From assembly GCA_963971575.1 (NCBI GenBank), contig OZ020611.1:61723381-61787380 (forward strand): a stretch of 64,000 nt of DNA, in the 5' to 3' direction. The stretch's first letter is position 1, and the number at the start of each line of letters is the position of its first letter. Origin of the DNA: Liopterus haemorrhoidalis. Lineage: Eukaryota; Arthropoda; Insecta; Coleoptera; Dytiscidae. The notes under the pieces are model-generated. The model did not search any database. It was not told where the DNA came from and saw only the letters and a program-made list of their open reading frames with translations. Position numbers and translations under genes: made by a program. Shown here in pieces: positions 21,690 to 31,816 of this stretch.

Positions 21690-22330
21690 TAAGGTATCTT
21701 TGTTTCAAAACCCCTCTTTTCTCCAAAACCTATTCCATCCATGTCCATCCTTGACCTGAATCACGCAGCACGTCTTTTCTTGTCTCTTAAATTTAATTTC
21801 TCCGCAATTCTTCAGTATGTGCTCTATGGTTTATCTTACCTCTCCACACAACCTGTACATTCTTTGTTCATCCTTTCTCCAGTAATCATTTTCCCTTTCC
21901 TCATTTCCGCACCTAAATCTCGCTATTATTTTCTTCTTATCTCCATTCATTTTGGTTTTTAGTTACTCTGGTATCTATCTCGTTCAAGTCTGTACGTATT
22001 TGCTGTTATATCTTGAATTTGTTAGGCTCTCGCTCCTTTCTTTTCCTTGGATATCCCTCATTCTATCTGTTATTTCCTGCTTCACATCTTGTCCTCCCGA
22101 CCTCTTTATAGATATCTCTTTTGTTGAGTAGCCGTTATATTCAAATATTTTTCTTCTTTTTATTTCCCATCTGGATTCAATCTTTCTTTACCCCACTTTT
22201 CTTTGTATTTCTGTTCAGCATTGGTTTAGCATTTTTTTTTTCTGGATGTCTTATTATCCTCTTCAAATTAAATTGCTCTCTTTGTAGCTTCTATCTTGAT
22301 GTTATCAACTTTTACATTTTCTAATATTAT
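21690..22330 (-). pseudogene. R1-clade-like LINE reverse transcriptase, C-terminal fragment
   Basis: On the minus strand, around 21930-21730, the frame reads ARFRCGNEERENDYWRKDEQ, then MYRLCGE and TIEHILKNCGE. This RFRCGNE...CRLCG...TIEH...C pattern is the zinc-knuckle tail of R1/jockey-group LINE proteins. More N-terminal sequence up to 22330 is purine-rich on the minus strand and broken by frameshifts. It lies inside the large hAT element. Confidence 0.7.
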
Positions 22331-22339
22331 GTACTTTGG

Positions 22340-24160
22340 TGTACATTTGTCTAGACCAAGAAATTACTTAGTTGTATTGTTGAAACACTGGTCGGTATAT
22401 GATTTTCCTTTCTTCTTTTCAATAAAGGTCCTAGATTACTAGGCCTTCAGAACACTCGTTCTCGCCAATCTGGAGAATTAATCTCAACCGCTACTCATTT
22501 CTGCACAATATACTGCTAAAGTTTGCGTCCAGTCTGTTCAAATGCTCACTAGCGAAACGCAATCTTTCAACTCAATAATTTGCGAGAAAAGCCTGGCAAG
22601 TTACAAGTCTTCGGGATACAAGTCATTGTTCCCTCAATTGTCATTGGACAGTTCTTGATGAAATTGCCAAATTTCAATCATCTTCGAAATGACGTGCAAG
22701 AAAAGTTAAGTACCAGTTATGATAGCGCAGAACAATTAGGGTAAGAAATCTGTCGTTTCGAGAGCTTGTTGCTTGTGGATGATTTGATCCAAGTTTTTTT
22801 TTTTTTATGTAGAGGCCAGTTCGCTGATTATGCTTTATAGAGTAAGAGATTTTTTAGCTACATCCAAAATACCAGCGATATTCGAATACGTTCCATCTTC
22901 ATATGATGGTGCAGCTCGTACAACCTCTTCGGGCTACATTTTAATTTCTTGCACAAAAAGGACTTGTAGTAGTTTAAACATCTCTAAGATGAGTAACTAA
23001 TAGCAAAATGTTATTTTAACAATGAGTTATTTGTTTTAAAACTTACCTACTTGATATGTGATATTATTAAAGCCCGGACAAAACAAGTTTTTCTAGAAAA
23101 TTAATTTGTTTTTCATTTTTTATTTTTAGCAAAAGTATTTGTGTTTTTTATTGACTTTTCTAGTGTTAGATTTAGTTATCCGCAATTCAAGCAAATGGAA
23201 CTGCATACTCCATATAGTCGTCTATTGAAATATCAACTTACAATCAATTTGAAGTGTTATAGGTATCAATCACATTACATAACTAGATAACTGTAGCTCA
23301 TTAAAATTTTATAAGAGATAAGATTTAAAATATGTTCAATTGACGTGCATATAGTTTTTTTAACTTTTGAATATTTTTGTCATCTGAATTTATATGAATA
23401 TGTTTTTTAATATTATTTGGGAAAACGATTTTTTTTGATGAAATGGGCTTTCATATTTATCATATCTCTCTTATATGTTTTTCTTTTAATCTAATCTAAT
23501 CTAACCGAGAATGATGAGTATAATTTGAAAATTTGACAAGGGGAGGAGGACGGGAAAAGGGGGATTTGCCAGTGAGACCCGTCACGGCAGGACTTTGGTT
23601 GCACTATTTGAAAGGGGCCATGAAAGGTTTAATAATAGAGTTTGTATATTATTTAATGAATATGATTTCCTAATTCGACATTTCTTAATTTAGCTAATTT
23701 AACAAAGTTATATAATAATCAAATATGGTTTATTAATAATAGCATAGATTAATATTTGTAGACTCTAAATATGTGGCAACGGCTTCATAATTTTTTTATG
23801 ACGACACAATATAATTTTTATGTTGGTAGGTAGAGATATTTATTCACAATTTAGGTTTTTATTAGTTCATTTTGTTGAACACAAACGAAAATTTAATGTA
23901 AAAAAAAATGTTTAAAATAACAAAAAAAAAAAATAACTACAAACCAATAACTGTTGTTTCCTTTCAATAAATCAAACTAAATATTAATATTTGTAACGTG
24001 TACTAGCCAAAAGACGAGATGATACTTATACGTCTGAATGGTAATTTCTGACAGTCAGAACCGCCTCTACGACTAGGTCTAATATATAAAAATTCTGTTT
24101 AAACACGTTCGATAGTCGCTAATTTTGTCAGTATCATATTAATGGCTTCAATTTTTTTAT
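22340..24160. other. hAT element interior, unassigned
   Basis: Several short frames occur around 22.56-22.80 kb, but none matches a domain I can name. The rest is AT-rich with small direct repeats (taatctaatctaa). Confidence 0.35.
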
Positions 24161-24163
24161 ATA

Positions 24164-24923
24164 CAGGGTGTTTGTTTGAAACGGGGCACCCCGAAAATCT
24201 CCTTTATTTGTAAAGATACAAAAAATCTTCAGAACAAAAGTTAAACTAGACAAAAAAGCCCATCTAAAGGTTACTATAAGAATTCTGAGGCACTTCCGGT
24301 TTCACCGGAAATGATGTCAACTTTTGATTTAGCATAGGGAATCGATAATTTTATATTTTTTTCCTAAAAGTACATTAAATTAGCTTTACAATGACACCAA
24401 AAATCATATTTTTATGTTAACCATTTCAAAATGGCGACCATTTATTTACAAAATAATAATCAGCATAAGTTTTACAAAGTTGAACGTAGCAAGCTTTGAA
24501 AATAATAAAAAAAGAAACATGCTAAAGTTATATAACTAGTTATAACAGTTTATTTTAAAGATATTTTGTTTCTTTTTTTATTGTTTTCAAGGCTTGCTAC
24601 GTTCAACTTTGTAAAACTTATGTTGATTATTATTTTGTAAATAAATGGTCGCCATTTTGAAATGGTTAACATAAAAATATGATTTTTTGGTGTCATTGTT
24701 AAGATAATTTAATGTACTTTTAGAAAAAAAATATAAAATTATCGATTCCCTATGCTAGATCAAAAGTTGACATCATTTCCGGTGAAACCGGAAGTGCCTC
24801 AGAATTCTTATAGTAACCTTTAGATGGGCTTTTTTGTCTAGTTTAACTTTTGTTCTGAAGATTTTTTGTATTTTTACAAATAAACGAAATTTTCGGGGTG
24901 CCCCGTTTCAAAAAAACACCTTG
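24164..24923. mobile_element. Near-perfect 760-bp foldback MITE flanked by TA
   Basis: The left end CAGGGTGTTTGTTTGAAACG is matched by the inverted right end, and the inversion continues for almost 350 bp on each side, to a centre near 24543 (loop about 60 bp). Conserved paired blocks include 'gacatcatttccggtgaaacc' and 'ggtcgccattttgaaatgg'. TA lies at 24162-24163 and 24924-24925. This is the widespread ACAGGGTGTTT type of insect MITE. RNA from it would be a long hairpin. Confidence 0.9.
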
Positions 24924-25200
24924 TATATGTATATATTTTGTTTTTCTGTATTTTTTAAATTAATTTATACTTTTAATTTTTTAGTTATTAATATAAATTT
25001 AAAATATATGAGTTTAACGAATAAATTGTCACGCCACTAGCAAATCTAATTAGGAACTAATAGACAATTAAAAACTTTTTTGTCCGGCCTCTAGATATTA
25101 TATAGTCTTAGATTAATCGATTAATCGATTTTAACATTTAGATTAATCAAATGATGAATTAATTGATTAATAAATTTTTATTGCCATCTCTAAGTATGAC

Positions 25201-25661
25201 ATAGCTAAAGTTATCTGTCCATAAGCAAGGCGTTATCGAATAGTGAAAGATGCTTTTAAGATAGAAAGGTAAACATCTTCATTCCAACGTATTCTTCCCT
25301 ACTTTGATCCATTTTCGTTGAAAAACCATATCCAATAGCACGTTAACCAATGTGCCATTTTTATTTATTTCTTAATTTCCTTTGGTTTGCCTTCCACGTT
25401 CAGTGTAAAACATATACTTGTGCTTATTCTAAGGTGGTAACAATATAATCAAGCAATAAGTAGGAACATGCAGTACAAAGGAAGTTATCAATAAATAATA
25501 TATAGTAAGTGCATTCTAGACAGCTGAATACAACCATAGACTAGAATTAAATCGACTGTGCTATTCAGAAAAACAATGAATGTACTAAAACAAAAAGTAT
25601 GTTTTATTAAACTTTAATCCGTATGAAGTTATTAGTTGTTAACTTGGAAATTATTGCTTTC
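25201..25661. other. No gene recognised
   Basis: AT-rich spacer between the hAT element and the Copia LTR. Confidence 0.4.
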
Positions 25662-25881
25662 TGTTAGGATGAGAGACCGTGTAATAACACTGCGTTAAGT
25701 TGAAGTACAATTTATTCCGGTTTATTTTAAGTATTCTTCTATTACAAATATTATATGAAAATTAACTCAATTACATTCCACGATATGCTTTATTTACACG
25801 AAAACGTCAAATACACAACCATAACAACCATATGTCAATTTTGACAATTATCGTTTTTATTTAAGAAAGAGTATTCTAACA
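25662..25881 (-). repeat. Copia-type 3' LTR, 220 bp
   Basis: On the minus strand it starts TGTTAGAATACTCTTTC and ends CTCTCATCCTAACA, so it has TG...CA ends with TGTTAG/CTAACA inverted. It is preceded on the minus strand by a purine tract (gaggggaag) suitable as the polypurine primer. It directly follows the pol remnant. The matching 5' LTR was not found. Confidence 0.78.
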
Positions 25882-25899
25882 CTTCCCCTCGATGCATTT

Positions 25900-28010
25900 G
25901 TCAAATAAGGGCAATCCCATTAAATTTATTAATAAACTATTGACACACCTCATATGACATTGCATAGTGACACCTTAGTGAAAATCTGCTATCATACGAT
26001 CTGATGTGGCATATATTCCGTTGCTATGAGACCGTTTTTGATAGTTTCTCTTATGAAGTGGTACCTAATATCGATGTGCTTGCTTCTTCCATGAAAAACA
26101 GGGTTCTGGGCTATACATAAAGCACCCCGATTATCGTTAAAAATTATTATTTGTCCATTTATCCTTATTCCAATTTCACCACATAAACTTCTCAAGTACA
26201 AAGCTTCCTCTGTCGCGTCGCTAATGCCCATATATTTTGCTTCTGTAGATGAAAGAGCAACCGTTCTTTGTTTTCTGGCATTCCATGATATTGGTCCATT
26301 ATTAAAAGTAAAAACGTACCCTGTGTACGATTTTCTGTCGAGTGGACAATTTCCCCAGTCAGCATCAACCTTCTAAAGCTTTTGAGTTCTGACCATAGGA
26401 TATACCTAAATATGTTGTACCTTTTAGGTAACGCAATATCCTTTTTGCAGCCATCCAATGGGTTTGTCCATAACAATTGTTATACTGGCTCAAATAACTT
26501 ACCGCAAAACTGATGTCTGGTCTTGTTGTGCCAGCAAGATATGTTAATGCACCAATCAGTTCTCGATAAGGTATTTTGTGTATTCCTCGCTGGGTTTTTA
26601 TTCCGTCGGTAAATTTAGACGTGGAACAATTGGTGTACCAACAGGTTAACATTCAGACATACCGAAACATTCTAGAATATCCATTATATAGCTTCTTTGA
26701 GTCAAAGTGACCTTCCCCTCATTTGTTATAAATTCTATACCCAAACAATGTTTTGCTTCTCCGATTTTCTTTATTTCAAATTTTTTACTTACGTAAGTAA
26801 CTAAATCTGCATTTCTTTGTTGGGTTTTAGAAATGATCAAAATATCATCTACATATACAGCTAAATACATTACATCTTCCCCTTTCTTCTCATGGTATAT
26901 ACAGGGATCAGCCTTTGTTGGAATGGCTCCATATTTTTGCAAAACTTTGTCCAATTTCGCATGCCAACTTCTCCTGGCTTGTTTCAAGCTATATAATGAT
27001 TTATTTAGTCTGCACACCTTATCACTTTTCTTTAAATCTTGAATCATTTTCTCACATTTTTTTGTTTCATAGTCCTTACTACATTCTTCAATAATCTTCT
27101 TTAAAATCTTTTCTAATAATTTTGGTGGTTCCATGTAAATTACTTCTTCTAGTTCTCCGTTAAGGTACGCAGTTGTAACATCAAGTTGATGGATCCGCAT
27201 ATTTTTCTGTGCTGCAATATTTACCAATAGTCTTATTGAGCTTATTCGTGCCACTGGAGCAAATGTCTCATTGAAATGTACTCCTGGTCGCTGTGCGAAT
27301 CCTTGTGCAACTAGACGCGCTTTTCTTTTTCCTATTGTACCATCCGGCTTATATTTGTTTCTTAGTATCATTCTACTGCCTATTACATTCTCATTTCGAG
27401 GACGATCGACCAATGTCCATGTATCGTTCTTCATGATCGATATAATCTCAGAAGTAATTGCATCCTACCATTCATTACTGTCCGGACCATTTAATGCGAA
27501 GGAACGATGAGTCAATATTATTCGTTTCTTCTTCGTAGTTATCGGTCGTATTTGATTTATTTTTTGGTTCTGGTTTTATTGCGTACAGTTTCCTCTTGAA
27601 CCTGTCTTCATTTTTCTGAACCGTCCTGGACCTCTTCTAGCATCAATTTCTGTTTCTTCTATTTCATCTTCATTTTTGATTCTTCTTACTTCTTTTGTTC
27701 TTTCTTCTCTTTCTTCTTCATCTTTTATCGGCTTATTTGTAATTTCTATTTCTACAGTCTCTTGTTTGTTCTCGATTTCTCTTGGAATGAAGTCTGAAAA
27801 TCCTTCAAGGGCGAATATTTTATTCTTTGAGAAATTTATATGTTTATGAATTTCAACTTATCTCTGCTTTGGTAACCAAATTCTGCTGCCTTTACTGTAA
27901 CGGTCATGACCTAGATATACACCTTCCACACCTTTTGGTTCTAGTTTGCTTTTTCCAGGTTTTCTGTTCAGACAATACACTTTTGATCCAAATTCATGTA
28001 GTTCACAAAA
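25900..28010 (-). pseudogene. Copia-type pol remnant: integrase end, reverse transcriptase, RNase H
   Basis: Minus strand, N to C: an integrase C-terminal stretch at 28010-27860 (FGSKVYCLNRKPGKSKLEPKG); a charged hinge with RRGPGR at 27.68-27.56 kb; then a 262-codon open frame at 27434-26646 with NDTWTLVDRP, KARLVAQGFAQ, LDVTTAYLNGEL, LNKSLYSLKQ and the catalytic YVDDILI. RNase H pieces follow: PYRELIGALTYLAGTTRPDI, then TEAKYMGI and RSKHIDIRYHFIRE. Frameshifts lie near 26650, 26470 and 26230, and a stop sits just before the RT block. Gag, protease and most of integrase are missing. It is a dead retrotransposon. Confidence 0.93.
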
Positions 28011-28782
28011 ATTACACTAGTTTAATCTCTGTTTTTTTCGATTCCCATCTATGCTACGGAATCCTGGACATTGAAAGCAGCAAACAAGAGAAGTTAGATT
28101 TCAAGTTGATGCTAAAAGCGCATGTTTTGAATACCGTGGACCGCAAAGAGTACTATACCCTGTTCAAAATGCGGAAATAGTAATAAAATCACATGAAATA
28201 TTGAAGTTGTTCCCTTATTGGCTACTGGGTGGAACTAACGACTCAACAACCAACGAACGACGAGAGATCGACGAAATTATCACGTGAACAGTGCGTGATT
28301 ACTATCTCTTAAATCTGAGTAAAGTATAAAGTCAGCCTCAGAAACGCAGAAGACCGGCAAAAATGGTGGACAGGCAAAAATACATTAGTTCAAATATTTT
28401 TTAAAAGTACTTGATATTTCAAATACTTTGATCGGCATTTGGTATTTGAAGTACTTTTACTTAGTATTTTACACAACTCTTCACACAAGTGGCAAAATTC
28501 AATCAAATATAAAATGTAGTTTTTTTCATCTAGGAAAAAAGTAGATTGGCATTTTTTGAATTACATTATATGGTAGCTGGTAATTATGCGAGCAAAACAA
28601 AAATATTTAGGTCAGAAAACAGATGAATATTCTAATAACGGGTTGCAAATTCTATGCGTAGTAAACTATAATTAGAAATATATTATGGCTCTTTAAGCAG
28701 CAGGTGTATTACAAAAAAATGTTAAGAATATGTTTTGAGACTTTGTAAGCACAAAGTAAAAACTAACATGGGAAATACAGTG
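28011..28782. other. No gene recognised
   Basis: AT-rich sequence. 28380-28490 has repeated 'aagtacttgatatttcaaatact' and 'agtacttttacttagtattttac' words that resemble a hAT-type end (tacacaactctt), but no partner was found. Confidence 0.4.
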
Positions 28783-28790
28783 CGGATAAC

Positions 28791-28965
28791 CAGGGGCGGA
28801 CTATGGCCTAGGCAGACTAAGCAGCTGCCTAGGGCCCGTATTTTTCGGGGGCCCGTGAAACCGTTTTTATGTATACATTTTTTTGTTATATTGTGATTTA
28901 TAAACTGGTAGGGGCCCACAATGAGACTCTTGCCTAGGGCCCCTATTTTTCGTAGTCCGTCACTG
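28791..28965. mobile_element. hAT-type MITE, 175 bp
   Basis: The ends CAGGGGCGGACTATGG and CGTAGTCCGTCACTG are inverted. The 8-bp duplications cggataac and cagataac differ at one base. Subterminal GCCTAGGGCCC blocks are inverted relative to each other. No ORF. Confidence 0.82.
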
Positions 28966-29112
28966 CAGATAACTTCTTCAATAAATATCTCAAATTCAGT
29001 GGCGTGACATGACTTTCGGATCAAGGAATGCAGTGAAAACAAATGCATGTACGCAAAAATATGTATTCATTTGTTAAAAAAAGAAAAGAAAACATATTTA
29101 CACAAATAAACC

Positions 29113-29153
29113 AGTGGCGAAGGAAAACCTCCGCTAGACTTGCCCTCCCATAA

Positions 29154-29184
<31 letters not shown>

Positions 29185-29412
29185 TCTTCAAAAATACATC
29201 AAATTATGTTCTATACAAATTTTTGTCCAAAGCTTGCTTTACTAGTTACGAATTAATTATCATGACCATGGAAACGTTACATATAAGTATGAAAAAATTT
29301 AAATAATTTTCCAAAAATTTTTCGAAATTTTCCAAAAATTTTTCGAAATATTTCGAAATTTTTCGTTTTATCAAAATATCAAAATAAGTTATTAGTTATT
29401 GCATTTATAGTA
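29113..29412 (-). repeat. R3 end joined to an R1 arm
   Basis: 29113-29255 (ccagtggcgaaggaaaacctc, acttgccctccc, catcaaattatgttctat) is the reverse complement of the R3 right part at 16.43-16.59 kb. 29256-29412 (catgaccatggaaacgttac, ttattgcatttatagtaac) is an R1 arm in the orientation of copy B. The two families therefore meet here before the microsatellite. Confidence 0.72.
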
Positions 29413-30418
<1,006 letters not shown>

Positions 30419-30848
30419 CGTATTTTTCTCTCACACCGTATTTTTCTATCGTACATGGTACACGTGTTCAACTCGTGCAGTAGTTTTTTATTTAATTTTA
30501 CCGTAAACACCCTCTTTAATTATTATTTTATTATATATATTGTTAATTTAAATAGTGGTGTCAAAAGTGCAGTGCGTTTTTTTAAATAAGCAATCAGTGT
30601 AAGGTGGATAAATAATTTTTAAATATTACAATTTATCAAATTCAGTGTTTTTTTCACATAAAAAACTTTTGTTCTAAGTCTAACCAATTCTTGCAAGTCA
30701 ATAGCAAAATAAATCCTGTCAGGTGCGGCTTCAAGATATTGATAAAAATCTAATTTAAACTGTAATTTAGACAGAGAGTGATTCAAAAATATTAATTACA
30801 TTTCTCTCTTATTAAATAATCTCTAAATTATAACCAGCAGTTATAAAA

Positions 30849-30959
30849 ATGTCCTGTTCAATGTGCTCGAAATTGTTACCCGACAATGACTATGTGAAAT
30901 GTACCTTTAACAATTGTAAGTTACATTACGACTGTGCGAACATCGCAAAAAAGACTTAG
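30849..30959 (+). pseudogene. LINE-1 ORF1 N-terminal zinc-finger piece
   Basis: A true ATG at 30849 opens MSCSMCSKLLPDNDYVKC, then NCKLHYDC and a stop at 30957. The Cys-x2-Cys ... Cys ... LHYxC spacing fits the PHD-like finger at the start of many insect LINE ORF1 proteins. It ends prematurely, and the rest of ORF1 continues in another reading frame, so a small deletion or frameshift has separated the finger from the coiled-coil part. Confidence 0.65.
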
Positions 30960-31746
30960 AGGTTCTGAGACCGCCTCTAATTCGCAGCAGCATGACTTGG
31001 ACTTACAATCGGAGCCTTTTCTTTTGAAGATTGAAGCGAGGATTGAAAGTGCGGTAAAAAATGCTCTGGCCGAACAAAGTAATCTGCTCAATAAGCAGCT
31101 TTCAGAGATGAAGAAATGCATTGAGTTTGTTTCCTCTAAATATGATGACATAGTGGAAGAAAATAAGAACCTGAAGAAGCAACTGTTCAGTGTAGAAAAT
31201 ACTGTTGCGGCTCATTCCACTAAAAGTCAACTTCTGCAGGAGGAAATCAACTCATTGAAGTTACAAATGGAGGAGTCTCAACAATATAGTAGGAACCGCA
31301 ACATCGTGATAGACGGGGTACCTGAAGTGACTAATGAGAACGTGATGGAAGCAGTCAATAAGCTAGCGATAGCTATAGACGAACCCATTGTGCTAAATCA
31401 TGACATTCAGGCAGTTCACCGGCTCCCATCGAAAAACTCGTCGAGGCCCAGACCAATAGTAGTGCAGTTCACTAATAGACAAAAACGTGATGCTGTACTG
31501 TCAAAATCAAAAGTCAAAAAGGTAAAGACTGTTGACTTCCTCCCTAATGTACCGGTAAGTGCTGTCTACATTAACGAACACTTGACACCCTTCTACAAAA
31601 AACTTTTATATGAGGCCAAAAAATTAAAAAGTGAAGACAACTATAAATATGTGTGGGTATCGAATTCCAAAATATTTATGAAAAAAGACGATAATGCCCC
31701 TGCCATTCGCATTACATCTATGGCGAGCCTTTCTGCACTGAATTAA
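30934..31746 (+). CDS. LINE-1 ORF1 main part (coiled coil plus RNA-binding domain)
   Basis: About 270 codons are open. Residues 25-125 are heptad-rich (EQSNLLNKQLSEMKKCIEF and KNLKKQLFSVENTVA, then LLQEEINSLKLQMEESQQ), a trimerising coiled coil. Then SRNRNIVIDGVPE and VHRLPSK...RPRPIVVQF form an RRM/C-terminal region like the Transposase_22 (L1 ORF1p) family, which binds LINE RNA. The first codon of the open frame is GTG, not ATG; the true start should be the finger ATG at 30849, now out of frame. Probably not translated as it stands. Confidence 0.75.
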   Translation: MRTSQKRLRGSETASNSQQHDLDLQSEPFLLKIEARIESAVKNALAEQSNLLNKQLSEMKKCIEFVSSKYDDIVEENKNLKKQLFSVENTVAAHSTKSQLLQEEINSLKLQMEESQQYSRNRNIVIDGVPEVTNENVMEAVNKLAIAIDEPIVLNHDIQAVHRLPSKNSSRPRPIVVQFTNRQKRDAVLSKSKVKKVKTVDFLPNVPVSAVYINEHLTPFYKKLLYEAKKLKSEDNYKYVWVSNSKIFMKKDDNAPAIRITSMASLSALN

Positions 31747-31816
31747 TTAGCTCTAATTTCTTCCTGCTATCTTTATTACTATTCTACCTATTTAATATTT
31801 AAATTTGAAATTAAAA

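Larger units (their letters stand above)
21443..25192. mobile_element. Large hAT-type element, 3.75 kb, no readable transposase
   Basis: The left end TAGGGATGAGAACGATTAAT and the right end ATTGCCATCTCTA are inverted, with further inverted 'attaatcgattaatc' blocks. The exact 8-bp duplication agtatgac is at 21435-21442 and 25193-25200. The size fits an autonomous hAT, but the interior holds a LINE fragment (21.69-22.33 kb) and a 760-bp foldback (24.16-24.92 kb) and no hAT transposase that I can read. The element at 40070 shares the TAGAGATGGG type of end. Confidence 0.8.

Noticed and set aside
28377..28495. A further hAT MITE with a tacacaactctt right end
   Set aside because: No matching left end and no flanking duplication could be found.
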